A stretch of DNA of 64,000 bases from Anderseniella sp963698275. GTDB lineage: Bacteria; Pseudomonadota; Alphaproteobacteria; Rhizobiales; Aestuariivirgaceae. The stretch lies in NCBI GenBank assembly GCA_963698275.1, contig CAVOQE010000006.1:248001-312000 (forward strand). The letters are read 5' to 3'. Of this stretch, positions 45,174 to 54,052 are shown in pieces; within the stretch, counting starts at the first letter, position 1, and every line of letters begins with the position of its first letter. The notes beneath the pieces were generated by a model. The model saw only the letters and a list, made by a program, of their open reading frames with translations, had not been told where the DNA came from and searched no databases. The translations under genes were made by a program, and so were the position numbers.

Positions 45174-46645
45174 GTGCTCAAACCGCCCATCAGCATGTAT
45201 TTCATTTCGACATATTCCTCGACACCGTGGATTGAGCCCTCGCGGCCAATACCGGATTCCTTGACACCGCCAAAAGGTGCAACTTCGGTGGAAATGATGC
45301 CTTCATTGATGCCGACGATGCCGTAATCCAGCGCTTCACCGACACGCCAGACCCGGCCGATGTCGCGGGTGTAGAAATAGCATGCCAGCCCGAACTCGGT
45401 ATCATTCGCCATCCGGATGGCTTCTTCTTCGGTCTTGAACCGGAACAGCGGAGCCACGGGACCGAAGGTCTCCTCGCGAGTGATCTTCATGTCCGTGGTG
45501 ACGTCGCGCAGGATGGTCAGTTCGTGGAAATTGCCGCCCAGCGCCTTGCCGCCAGTGACGACACTTGCCCCCTTGTCGACAGCGTCCTGGATATGTTCGC
45601 GCACCTTGTCGACGCCGGCCTTGTTGATCAGCGGCCCGGTGGTCACACCGTCCTTGGCACCGTCACCAACGACCATTTTTTCCACTGCTTCAGACAGTTT
45701 TGCGGCAAACGCGTCATAAACACCTTCCTGCACCAGCAGGCGGTTGGCGCACACGCAGGTCTGGCCGGCATTGCGGTACTTGGACGCCATGGCACCGGCA
45801 ACGGCTGCATCCAGATCAGCATCATCGAACACGATGAACGGCGCATTGCCGCCCAGTTCCATGCCAACCTTTTTCACCGTGTCGGCACACTGCTTCATCA
45901 GCACCTTGCCGATTTCCGTGGAGCCGGTGAAGGTCAGCATCTTGATGATCGGGTTGGAGGTCATTTCGCCGCCGATTTCCGAGGCCTTGCCGGTCACCAC
46001 ATTGATGATACCGGCAGGGATGCCGGCGCGCTCGGCCAGTTCACACAAGGACAGTGCCGACAGAGGTGTCTCCGACGCCGGCTTGATGACGATACTGCAG
46101 CCCACGCCAAGGGCCGGGCCCGCCTTGCGGGTGATCATGGCGTTTGGAAAGTTCCACGGCGTGATGGCGGCGACGACACCAACCGGCTGGCGGGTCACGA
46201 CGATGCGCGCATCTGCCTTGTGGCTCGGAATGGTCTCGCCATAAATGCGCTTGGCTTCTTCGGCGAAGAACTCGATAAATGATGCACCATAGGCAATTTC
46301 GCCACGGGACTCAGCCAGTGGCTTGCCCTGCTCAGCGGTCATGATCTGGGCCAGGTCTTCCTGGTTTTCCATGATCAGATTGTACCAGGTGCGCATGATG
46401 TTGCAGCGCTCCTTGGCGGTTCTGGCCGCCCAGTCCTTCATGGCCCGCTCAGCTGCCTCGATAGCCTTTTTGGTTTCGGCGGCACCGAGCTTGGGCACCG
46501 AGGCAATCACGTCGCCTGAAGCCGGGTTGGTGACCTCTATGGTGTCGTCGCCAGAGACCCATTTGCCGTCAATATAGCACTGCTCCTTCAGCAGTGACTT
46601 GTCTTTCAGAATGTCTTTCAGGGCCTGGGTTTTGATCGCATCCAT
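45170..46645 (-). CDS. gabD: Succinate-semialdehyde dehydrogenase (NADP+)-like aldehyde dehydrogenase
   Basis: The 491-residue protein belongs to the aldehyde dehydrogenase family, GabD branch. ITPWNFPNAMITRKAGPALG is the coenzyme-binding stretch, MELGGNAPFIVFDDADLDAA holds the catalytic Glu, and NAGQTCVCANRLLVQ the catalytic Cys. Length and motifs fit oxidation of succinic semialdehyde (GABA degradation), but other semialdehydes are possible. AGGAGGTTACC precedes the ATG, a very strong ribosome site. It leads the gabD-rpiA-gor run; no gabT homologue lies nearby. Confidence 0.9.
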   Translation of the reverse strand: MDAIKTQALKDILKDKSLLKEQCYIDGKWVSGDDTIEVTNPASGDVIASVPKLGAAETKKAIEAAERAMKDWAARTAKERCNIMRTWYNLIMENQEDLAQIMTAEQGKPLAESRGEIAYGASFIEFFAEEAKRIYGETIPSHKADARIVVTRQPVGVVAAITPWNFPNAMITRKAGPALGVGCSIVIKPASETPLSALSLCELAERAGIPAGIINVVTGKASEIGGEMTSNPIIKMLTFTGSTEIGKVLMKQCADTVKKVGMELGGNAPFIVFDDADLDAAVAGAMASKYRNAGQTCVCANRLLVQEGVYDAFAAKLSEAVEKMVVGDGAKDGVTTGPLINKAGVDKVREHIQDAVDKGASVVTGGKALGGNFHELTILRDVTTDMKITREETFGPVAPLFRFKTEEEAIRMANDTEFGLACYFYTRDIGRVWRVGEALDYGIVGINEGIISTEVAPFGGVKESGIGREGSIHGVEEYVEMKYMLMGGLST

Positions 46646-46825
46646 TTTGGGTAACCTCCTTACTTACAGGGTTGTTGGCAGGCGGTGTAGCATGGCCTGC
46701 GTCACACTCCAAGCACATCAGGTTGCATCGCGACCGTATCCGACGCATACCTGCAGCAACGAACAAACAGAGCAGGATGCAGTGGGGTTATGTCGCCTGA
46801 TCACAGGATGCTCTTGCGAGGTAAA

Positions 46826-47503
46826 ATGACCAAATCTGCCGTAATATTCGATCTGGACGGAACACTTGTCGACACGGCGCCGGATCTCTGGGGAGCCACC
46901 AATCATGTTCTGAAAGCACACGGACGGCGCGAGGTGTCGCTGGACGATGTCTACGACATGGTCGGCATGGGTGCCAAGAAGCTCATTGAGCGCGGTTTCG
47001 AGCGCACCGGCGAGCCGGCACGCGCAGACATGATCGACATCCTGTTTCGCCAGTTCATCGACTTTTATTCCGCCAACATCACCGCCCGGTCACAACCCTA
47101 TCCCGGCGTGCTGGCGCTGCTTGATGAATTGAAAGCCCGCGGCGTCGGCCTTGCCGTGTGCACCAACAAGATGGAACGCCTGTCGGTCAAACTGATCAAT
47201 GGCCTCGACATGGCTCACTATTTCTCGGCGATCATCGGACCGGATACGATCGGCGTTGCAAAGCCTGACCCAAGACCCTTGTTTGCCGCGATCAAGGCAA
47301 CCGGCTGTGTGCGGTCCCGCGCCATCATGATCGGCGACAGCGCCACCGACATCCGCACCGCACAGGCTGCGGCCATACCCGTTGTCGCGGTCAGTTTCGG
47401 CTATACCCACACCCATGTGTCGGCATTTGAGCCTGATCACATCGTGGATCATTTTGACGAGGTGCTGCCGATACTGGAAGGCCGGTTTGCGGCTCACACC
47501 TAG
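46826..47503 (+). CDS. gph: HAD-family phosphoglycolate phosphatase
   Basis: The 225-residue protein has the HAD motifs: VIFDLDGTLVDTAPDL at the N-terminus, VCTNKMERLSVKL (motif II Thr), the Lys region GVAKPDPRP and IMIGDSATDIRTA (motif IV). Phosphoglycolate phosphatase is the usual assignment for this type. The ATG at 46826 follows GCGAGG; an upstream start at 46790 is less likely. It is divergent from gabD-rpiA-gor, a neighbourhood often seen in Hyphomicrobiales. Confidence 0.9.
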   Translation: MTKSAVIFDLDGTLVDTAPDLWGATNHVLKAHGRREVSLDDVYDMVGMGAKKLIERGFERTGEPARADMIDILFRQFIDFYSANITARSQPYPGVLALLDELKARGVGLAVCTNKMERLSVKLINGLDMAHYFSAIIGPDTIGVAKPDPRPLFAAIKATGCVRSRAIMIGDSATDIRTAQAAAIPVVAVSFGYTHTHVSAFEPDHIVDHFDEVLPILEGRFAAHT

Positions 47504-47714
47504 GGTCAGGACCCATTAATCCGAAAAACAGCGAATGACTGCACGGTGCCATTGGAAACAACGTCCCGGCAGCACTGATGAAATCCACAGGCGCAGCCAG
47601 CCCGTCTGTGTGACAGAAGAGCGGAAAATCTGGCCCTGACCGGGGACACTTTGGGTAGCACAGCAACAAGAGAACTGACTAACCTCAAAGCGAGGACTTT
47701 TCAGGGGAGCAGGT
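47504..47714. other. Degraded stretch between gph and the exoD remnant
   Basis: No complete gene is seen here. The first bases after gph, GGTCAGGACCCATTAAT at 47504-47520, recall the terminal sequence of some IS5-type elements, but I cannot confirm this and find no transposase frame beside it. The rest has no homology I can recognise. Confidence 0.3.
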
Positions 47715-48354
47715 CAATTTCACCGACCACGACAGCCAGGACGGAGGCTGCTTGACCAGCAGCAATAGCGCCTCCACTGCGATCATCGCTGCAACACCAG
47801 CTACAACCGCGCGGTAGTCGCCAGAATGAGACCGAACAAAATCATCATGCCGTCGCGTTCAAGAAGTCCCAAAGAGAAGCATATCAACGCTAGCGCCGGA
47901 GGAAGATTGCTGAACGGCAGCGGAAGCATGACGATCAAAGCTAGGCCAAATGTGAGGATACCGATAATCATGGGCATCGGGGGCAGTGTCAAAGGAATCC
48001 ATCTCGGCTTTATGTGGCGCTCCACTTTCTCTATCCAGGGAATTGCCCTGGTTCCCAGCGATCGAATAGCCGCTACTCCGATCCGGCGCCGACGAATGAA
48101 ACGCGGCAGCAACGGCGCCCGAAAACCAACCGCCATCTGAAACGCCGGCACGAGCATTGCAAGGCCTGCGAAGAACGAAATGCCGGGTAATAGCCCGAGC
48201 GCCGCCAGAATGATGAATATACCGCCGAAAGACCGCCGCCGCATTTGCAGAACGATGAACCCATGGAGACGTCTTCATCAGGCAAATTGGCAAGCAAGTG
48301 CTTCAAGAGGATTGAAGTCCGCTCAGCGGTCGGTGGAGAAGTGTTCGGTCGCAC
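47715..48354 (-). pseudogene. exoD: ExoD-family membrane protein, frameshifted
   Basis: This is an ExoD-like (exopolysaccharide synthesis, DUF) protein broken into at least three frames. From ATG 48354 the frame reads SILLKHLLANLPDEDVSMG, the usual N-terminal ExoD motif, then shifts near 48255-48262. The central part (47801-48244) reads MRRRSFGGIFIILAALGLLP, then LPFSNLPPALALICFSLGLL and ERDGMMILFGLIL. It shifts again near 47815 and a last hydrophobic helix, VVAGVAAMIAVEALLLL, appears in another frame. The whole protein would be about 200 residues with four helices. Two independent frame breaks argue for a true pseudogene. Confidence 0.72.
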
Positions 48355-48947
48355 GGGTGTGTCGATCCTTCGATGATGGCATTTATTCGATGCACACTGC
48401 TCTTATCTGTTCCATTCCGCGCACGTTTCCGGCGGACTTTTCGATAAGGCAGATCGAGACTTTCGATCAGAACGCAAAATGCCGTTCCCGCATAAATGTG
48501 CCGTTTCGGAAGTTGTGCTCCGAAGCCTTCAGCAGTCCTTGTGACAACAGTTTCTAATGATGGCTCCTGTGCCAGGCGAAGATATGACAGCCATGCGCCA
48601 GGTCGTAGAAGTGTTATGAACGACTTTTACTGCGAGACCGGATTTAATCCCTGTTAGACTAAGATTTCTATTCCAGTTCGTTGGTGGTTTTCGGAGCAAA
48701 TTGAAACGCCACAAAACAGACCACCCAATGACTAACAGCGACATCAGCCAGCATCTGACAGCTGAAAATCATGCAGCATTTTGGTTGCACTCCATAACCC
48801 GGGATTGGGTGAGATCAGATATGTGGTGCCACCCCGGTTCTACAAGTGGTCTAGAAAAATAAATGTCTAAACGACAACAAGTCCCCGTCACGAGGTGCGG
48901 ACCACTGAAAAGATATTTTTTAAAGGACTTGCAAACAGTACTTGGCG
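48355..48947. other. Non-coding or decayed stretch
   Basis: I find no convincing gene in these roughly 590 bases. Sequence is more AT-rich than the surroundings from about 48600 on. A 71-residue minus-strand frame at 48529-48744 has no recognisable motif or ribosome site and is not called. Confidence 0.4.
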
Positions 48948-49230
48948 CTACAATTTCATCGTAACGAAGCAGGTCTGGTGAAAAGTGGGCAAGTGCAGCT
49001 GATCATATACCGCATGCGCTAATTCATGAACGACAACACTTTGAAAATACGCATCAATTGGCAGAAATCCAAACGCCCCATCTGGGCTGCGTCTTTTGTC
49101 CATGGCGGGCGGCTCAAGTATTTCGATCCAGTCCTCGCCGCAATGCAACTGAGCAACGCATCCGGGCTGAATCCCCTCGACAATGCTGAACTTTATTGGC
49201 GTCCGGAAAGGCGGGACATTGCATCGTTGA
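48948..49230 (-). pseudogene. Fragment with HELAH zinc-peptidase-like motif
   Basis: A minus-strand frame ending at 48948 reads IEILEPPAMDKRRSPDGAFG, then FFQS-like AYFQSVVVHELAHAVYDQL, and ends soon after in FHQTCFVTMKL. The HELAH segment fits an HExxH metallopeptidase-like helix as found in some small alphaproteobacterial secreted proteins of unknown function. The frame is open upstream to about 49230 without a start codon of good quality, and the expected C-terminal part is missing. I regard it as a truncated remnant; family name not certain. Confidence 0.5.
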
Positions 49231-49804
49231 AATAGTGCTTCCGCTGTTAGCCGGCGTCGCCGCGCTGATCAGTCCGATGGTTATTGCATCTTCCGCATTG
49301 AAGAGGGACGGCGCGATCATGCTAGCCGTAGCGATCCTGTTCTCGGTCATCGCCTTTATGATTCCGCTCGGACGGTTTACGGGAGCGGTCTTTGTCATTG
49401 CACTAATTGCCTACGTCTACTTTGCGTTCCGGCAGGAACGTGCTGTGGCAACGGCTGACCATGGCGCTGTCTTTGACAAAAGTCTTGCCTTACAGGAAAC
49501 CGACGCGGCCCTCGCACCGTCCGCGGCACCGTCCAGTTCGCTGTTTGTATCGGCGCTCATTGCATTGGGCGGCCTGATACTGGTGGTCGTTGGCGGCAAG
49601 TTTCTAGTTGATGGTGCCGTGTCGCTGGCACGCGGGTTCGGCATCTCGGAAACGGTGATTGGCCTCACCATCGTCGCAGTCGGTACATCGATGCCAGAGT
49701 TTGTGACTTCGGTCGTTGCTGGGATCAGGAAACAGGGCGACGTGCCTGTCGGCAACCACAGCGCTTATCGCATGGACCCGAAGCGGTACCAACCGAGATC
49801 TTGA
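49214..49804 (+). pseudogene. Na+/Ca2+ exchanger (CaCA family) fragment, truncated at both ends
   Basis: The frame contains hydrophobic segments VEIVLPLLAGVAALISPMVI, SVIAFMIPLG and a strong alpha-repeat, ALGGLILVVVGGKFLVDGAV followed by VIGLTIVAVGTSMPEFVTSV. These match the second half of calcium/sodium antiporters. The first alpha-repeat (about 80-100 residues) is missing at the 5' end, where the sequence runs into the HELAH fragment. At the 3' end homology stops after GIRKQGDVPVGN, where the family continues with a GSN-type motif. No good start codon or ribosome site exists. It is a remnant. Confidence 0.78.
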
Positions 49805-49871
49805 CAAGCTTCAGGCCCTCGTAATGAGCGCAGCTGACATTTGTGCATCACCGCGTTGTCAGGGTCTCAGA

Positions 49872-50588
49872 ATGATACGCATCGGGCGACCGGAACTGTC
49901 AACAGCCAAGTGGCATTTGATGACAGTCCACCTTGCGGAAATCGAAGGAGCCTGGATGAGTGGTGACTTTGTGGCGCTGCTTGATGCTATGGAGTATCGC
50001 GAAACTGCCGGGATAAGCGACGGTGAGTTGCGTGAGATGTGCATCATGTCGCTGCAGGATCTCGAGCCCGAAGAGGCGGCCTATCTGGTGCTCAAACATG
50101 ACATGGGAGACGTGCTGCGCGACGGGCAATTGCGCAACATGGCCAACGAGATGCTCGATGAGAAATTGTGGGAGGAGTACGTCAATCCGGCGCTGCACGA
50201 GCGCCTTCTCAATGTTGGAAGCCTGCTCTATGCGGCATTTCCCCGGACGTTTCCGGTGCCCGATGCGGTTCGCATCAAACTTAATGTCACGGCCGCGAAT
50301 GCCGCTGCAAGAGAACTTCTGACTGCCTCACCCGATGAGACCTTTGTGGTCCGGATGCTCGCCGACGGTATGGACGATCATGCGGTACTGCATCGCCTCT
50401 ATGGTGAGCAACTAAAGGGACGGTGGTTTCCAAATGCTGCGGAGGTCGCATGGATCGTGCGCGCGCAAGTTGTCAGCCAGGATGTCATGACCGTTGAGGT
50501 GACCGGTTCCGGCTACTGGCTGGATGCGCTCGATCAAATCGACTCTTATCAATCGGCCGCGTATGCCGATGAAAGTGGTGCGCCGTGA
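49872..50588 (+). CDS. Hypothetical protein, 238 residues, unrecognised
   Basis: The ORF starts at ATG 49872 with AGGG about seven bases upstream, and would also be open further 5' (ATG 49824). The product is acidic and soluble, without signal peptide or membrane segment. It has helical stretches such as SLQDLEPEEAAYLVLKHDMG and NEMLDEKLWEEYVNPALHER. I recognise no family. It sits intact between two decayed elements, the CaCA fragment and the IS6-type remnant, so it may be a passenger gene. Confidence 0.5.
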   Translation: MIRIGRPELSTAKWHLMTVHLAEIEGAWMSGDFVALLDAMEYRETAGISDGELREMCIMSLQDLEPEEAAYLVLKHDMGDVLRDGQLRNMANEMLDEKLWEEYVNPALHERLLNVGSLLYAAFPRTFPVPDAVRIKLNVTAANAAARELLTASPDETFVVRMLADGMDDHAVLHRLYGEQLKGRWFPNAAEVAWIVRAQVVSQDVMTVEVTGSGYWLDALDQIDSYQSAAYADESGAP

Positions 50589-50678
50589 GCCTTTTGGATC
50601 GGACAATCTTTTGATCGACCAACGGTACAGAGTTAACCAGCCGTGCCATATTGCAGTGGGCAAAGGATACCGGTATTG

Positions 50679-50921
50679 ACTAGCACTATACCGTGCAAGG
50701 TAACCTACGTCACGAAGCGCCGGGATCGCAAGGCAGCATTGAAATTCCCGAAGAAATTGATCGAACAGCACGACCGATCTCATCTAATTGAGACGGACAA
50801 ATCACGTTCCCGTGGTGTTACAATGAAAATCATCGGCAATGATGGAGACAAGAAGCAGGCCGTTGGTTAAACAACAGGTTGGAGAATTGGAGCTCAGTAC
50901 CGTTAGCTTGACAACGCCACT
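50679..50921 (+). pseudogene. IS6-family-like DDE transposase remnant
   Basis: The frame reads TKRRDRKAALKFPKKLIEQH, then ETDKSRSRGVTMKIIGN, which matches the IS6-type catalytic core around the second Asp (usual form TDKLRSYGAAMKVIGNA). The frame ends at 50870, and just behind the conserved continuation appears in another frame as GRWLNNRLENW (usual GRWLNNRAENSH), carrying the catalytic Glu. The N-terminal half, with the first Asp, and both terminal inverted repeats are not seen. It is a frameshifted fragment of an insertion sequence. Confidence 0.75.
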
Positions 50922-51142
50922 TATTTTAATGGCTGAACCATTACTCTCCTGCCGGCACGGTCCGCAATGATGTGCCGACACTTTGAAGGGCTAAATACAC
51001 ATAACAGTCGTTGGCGGACGTTGCAGCATCTGTCAAGTTGGGCTCAAAGCAGCCATTGCGGATCTAATGATTTAATGGATCCTGATCCCAGGTGCCAGAG
51101 TTGAACGGGTTTTGCACCCGGTCCACGCTGAAGTGATTGGAC

Positions 51143-51877
51143 CTACCTGTACGCATCCACGAAGTTCTTAAGTATCTGACCCGGTATCCTGACATCCTGC
51201 TGGTGACAGAACTCTATTATCCTGTCTGCGTCCGAAGGTGGAAAATACCCCTTGTCCTTGTAGACTTTGACACGGGTCTCAAAAACCTTGCTGTCAGCCT
51301 CGGGGTGAAACTGGGTGGCGTAGACATTGGTCTTGTAGCGGATCATCTGGTAGGGGCACGGACCGGACGCCAACAGGTGGGAACAGCCTGCCGGCAATTC
51401 CTGCACCGCTTCCTTGTGACCGACAAATGCCATGAATTTTTCCGGCGAGCCCTGCAGCAGCGGATCTGACCTTCCGTCGTCAGTCAACCGGCATTCAACG
51501 GCGCCGACCTCTTCGCCAAACCGGTCCTTGTTGACCTTGCCTCCCAGATGATGGGCGAGAATGCCGATGCCGTAACAGCACCCCATATAGGGAAAATCAG
51601 CTTCGGTGATTGCAGGCATCAGGTTCAAAACCGCGTCCTCGATGCGCTTGTCCAGCTCTGACTTTTCGGCTTTCGCATCGCTCACACAACCCGGTCCGCC
51701 ACCGACGATGACACCCGCATGATCCTGCAGGTTCAGGTCGCCGGGTATCGGTTCCTGGTCGAGCCTGATGCGAACAGTTTCAGATCGCTCCAGCCCGCCC
51801 TTCTCCAGAATGGCTTCGTATTCGTCGTCCGAGGCTTGCGTCTCCGGGCGAAGCTGCAGGATAAGAAATGGTTTCAT
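51143..51877 (-). CDS. Class I glutamine amidotransferase
   Basis: The 244-residue protein has the GATase1 fold: VGGGPGCVSDAK as oxyanion region, the nucleophile Cys in PYMGCCYGIGILAHHLGG, and the catalytic His in YATQFHPEAD followed by a Glu. It resembles GMP synthase glutaminase-like proteins found alone (YfeJ type). It would hydrolyse glutamine or a gamma-glutamyl compound; the partner is unknown. It stands alone on the minus strand, after the decayed patch. Confidence 0.87.
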   Translation of the reverse strand: MKPFLILQLRPETQASDDEYEAILEKGGLERSETVRIRLDQEPIPGDLNLQDHAGVIVGGGPGCVSDAKAEKSELDKRIEDAVLNLMPAITEADFPYMGCCYGIGILAHHLGGKVNKDRFGEEVGAVECRLTDDGRSDPLLQGSPEKFMAFVGHKEAVQELPAGCSHLLASGPCPYQMIRYKTNVYATQFHPEADSKVFETRVKVYKDKGYFPPSDADRIIEFCHQQDVRIPGQILKNFVDAYR

Positions 51878-51965
51878 GTGTCGTCTGCACTGTCTGAATT
51901 GATGAGCAAGCGTAAATGCGGATAAAGACGCCTTAAGTCAAGCCGGAGGGATGTCAGCAAAATCG

Positions 51966-53162
51966 TCAGGACCCAGGCGACCGCTCGATGCGACCCAGCA
52001 CGATACCGGCAATCGCCGTCAGGGCTGCCATCGGCAGCAGGTAGACCAGCGACATGGTCCAGTTGCCGTTACCGGTCGCAACCAGCCATGTAGTCAAGGC
52101 GGGGCCGATGAGCTGACCGATCGCCACGCACTGCAGCATGAGCCCGTTTACGCTGGAGACATGCGCCCGGCTGGGTGCATGGCGCGCCACACCTGCAAAC
52201 AGTGATCCAGGTATCATGCCGCCAAAGCTTGAAAACAGCACGGCACCTGCAATGCGCACTGGCACCGGCAAGGCGGCGCTCATCACCATGACCGCGCCCA
52301 GTGCCATGGCCGCGCTGGCCAGAAGAATGAGGGATTGCCGGCGCACGCCGCGATCCAGCATGAAACCGGCGGCGATATTGCCGGTTGTGTTGACCACCAT
52401 GATCATCGCACCAACCGCTGCTGCAGGTGCCAGCTCCCATGCGGCACGTTCAACCAGGATCAGCGGGACAAACGACGTCACCGCCATATATTGTCCGGAA
52501 TAGCATCCGAACACCGCGCCCAGCATGACGGCGCCCGGCGTTTTCAGGACCGCTTTTACCCGCCCTTCCCCGACACGGGGAATATCGCCGTGTTCACGAG
52601 GCGCCGCCCACACCAGGGCGGCAAGAAACGCCACATAGCTTGCCGAGATCAGCAACCACAATCCGCGCCATCCGACGCTTTCAATGATGACACCGCCTGC
52701 CAGCAGGATAAGCCCGGCACCAAGCGGCAGATACGCGCCCCAAAGCCCCATGGCGGTCTGGCGGGTGCGATCATCTGCCAGCCGCAGGACGAGACCCGGC
52801 AGCGACACGGATATCATGAAGAAGCCAACACCTTCGGCAACCCTGCTGGCGATTAGGGTCACGCCACTGTCGGCCCAGGCCCCGGCAGCCCCGGCAGCCG
52901 CAGCCAGAACCAGACCGACAATCGCAAGCCGCAATTGCCCCCATTTGTCGGACAATGCGCCGAACAGTATTCCGGCCACGGCCGCCACCAGTGAAAACAT
53001 GGAGACGACAAGACCGGCCTGAAACAGTGACAGGTTCAGTTCGGCCCGTAATACCGGCAGCGCTGCAGGTGCCTTGCCGACGAGGAATGCGGCGGCGACG
53101 CCGGTGAGAAACACCACCCAGATGCGCGGCCATTGATCAGTATTTTCACTTGCTGCTGACAC
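51966..53162 (-). CDS. MFS transporter
   Basis: The 398-residue protein has about twelve membrane segments and MFS signatures FGALSDKWGQLRLA after helix 2 and MLDRGVRRQSLIL after helix 8. The start is GTG 53162 (MSAASENTDQWPRIW), inside the intergenic region with pcaH. It is divergent from the pcaHG cluster, so it may carry an aromatic acid or other substrate used there; this is inference. No regulator gene is adjacent. Confidence 0.87.
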   Translation of the reverse strand: MSAASENTDQWPRIWVVFLTGVAAAFLVGKAPAALPVLRAELNLSLFQAGLVVSMFSLVAAVAGILFGALSDKWGQLRLAIVGLVLAAAAGAAGAWADSGVTLIASRVAEGVGFFMISVSLPGLVLRLADDRTRQTAMGLWGAYLPLGAGLILLAGGVIIESVGWRGLWLLISASYVAFLAALVWAAPREHGDIPRVGEGRVKAVLKTPGAVMLGAVFGCYSGQYMAVTSFVPLILVERAAWELAPAAAVGAMIMVVNTTGNIAAGFMLDRGVRRQSLILLASAAMALGAVMVMSAALPVPVRIAGAVLFSSFGGMIPGSLFAGVARHAPSRAHVSSVNGLMLQCVAIGQLIGPALTTWLVATGNGNWTMSLVYLLPMAALTAIAGIVLGRIERSPGS

Positions 53163-53223
53163 GGTTCGGATTGCCCTACCCCAATTTGCCGGGATACTGC
53201 CACCGAGCGCGGCTGATTACCAT

Positions 53224-53260
53224 GGCATGCGTGTCAGGTTTTAGGGCGCTGACACATGCC
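53224..53260. promoter_or_regulatory. Inverted repeat in the divergent MFS/pcaH region
   Basis: GGCATGCGTGTCAG (53224-53237) and CTGACACATGCC (53249-53260) form an inverted repeat with an 11-base spacer. The seven inner bases pair perfectly. Its place between two divergent genes suggests an operator for a shared regulator, or a hairpin in the leader. Confidence 0.45.
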
Positions 53261-53326
53261 TTGCCGGTTGACGGCACACGCGCGGCGGTAGAGATTGAGG
53301 TTTACACCTTACTTCAGGCAGATCAG

Positions 53327-54052
53327 ATGGCTTCCAACAGCAAACCCGCATTCGCACCGCGTGACCGGACATGGCACCCCAAAGGGCTCACGCCTGCCTA
53401 CAATTCGTCTGTGCTGCGGTCGCCACAACGTGCCTTGTTGCAAATGCCCACCTCGCTGAGCGAGACCTCAGGCCCGGTGTTCGGCCACAACATGTTCGGC
53501 GAACATGATGCGGACATGTTGGCCAATGCGGTCGTGGACGGCGATCCGATAGGCGAACGCATTGTGGTGTCGGGCCGGGTGCTGGATGAGTACGCCCGGC
53601 CTCAGGCAGGGGTGCTGATCGAGGTATGGCAGGCAAATGCCGGCGGGCGTTACCGGCACGTACGTGATGGATATCTGGCGCCGCTCGATGAGAATTTTTC
53701 CGGCTATGGCAGATGCATCTCGGATGATCAGGGAAACTATTCGTTCCGCACCATCCGCCCCGGCCCCTATCCGTTTCCCAATAACGGGCCGGCTTGGCGG
53801 CCGGCTCATATCCACCTGTCGCTGTTTGGCGCCTCGTTTGCCCAGCGCCTGATTACACAATTCTATTTCGAAGGTGATCCCCTGATCAGGCACTGCGCCA
53901 TCGTCAATGCGGTCAGCGACCCCGCTGCCGTTGAACGGCTGGTGGCCAGGCTTGACCTCGACAATGCGGTGCCTTTTGACGCGCTTGCCTACCGCTTTGA
54001 CATTGTGTTGCGTGGCCGCGAAGAGACACCGCTTGATGCGGAGCATGACTGA
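53327..54052 (+). CDS. pcaH: Protocatechuate 3,4-dioxygenase beta subunit-like
   Basis: The 241-residue protein is an intradiol ring-cleavage dioxygenase subunit. The iron ligands are at the expected spacing: Y109 in GGRYRHVRDGY, Y148 in GPYPFP, H161 and H163 in PAHIHLSLFG. LIEVWQANAGGRYRHV is the usual core. Protocatechuate is cut to 3-carboxymuconate by the PcaHG complex in the cytoplasm. ATG 53327 (MASNSKPAF) fits the family; the frame upstream overlaps the MFS promoter. The stop shares a base with the pcaG start. Confidence 0.9.
   Translation: MASNSKPAFAPRDRTWHPKGLTPAYNSSVLRSPQRALLQMPTSLSETSGPVFGHNMFGEHDADMLANAVVDGDPIGERIVVSGRVLDEYARPQAGVLIEVWQANAGGRYRHVRDGYLAPLDENFSGYGRCISDDQGNYSFRTIRPGPYPFPNNGPAWRPAHIHLSLFGASFAQRLITQFYFEGDPLIRHCAIVNAVSDPAAVERLVARLDLDNAVPFDALAYRFDIVLRGREETPLDAEHD

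Noticed and set aside
47504..47520. Possible IS5-type terminal sequence GGTCAGGACCCATTAAT
   Set aside because: Only a memory-based resemblance; no matching second end or transposase found.
48529..48744. 71-codon minus-strand frame
   Set aside because: No ribosome site, no recognisable motif, sits in a decayed stretch.
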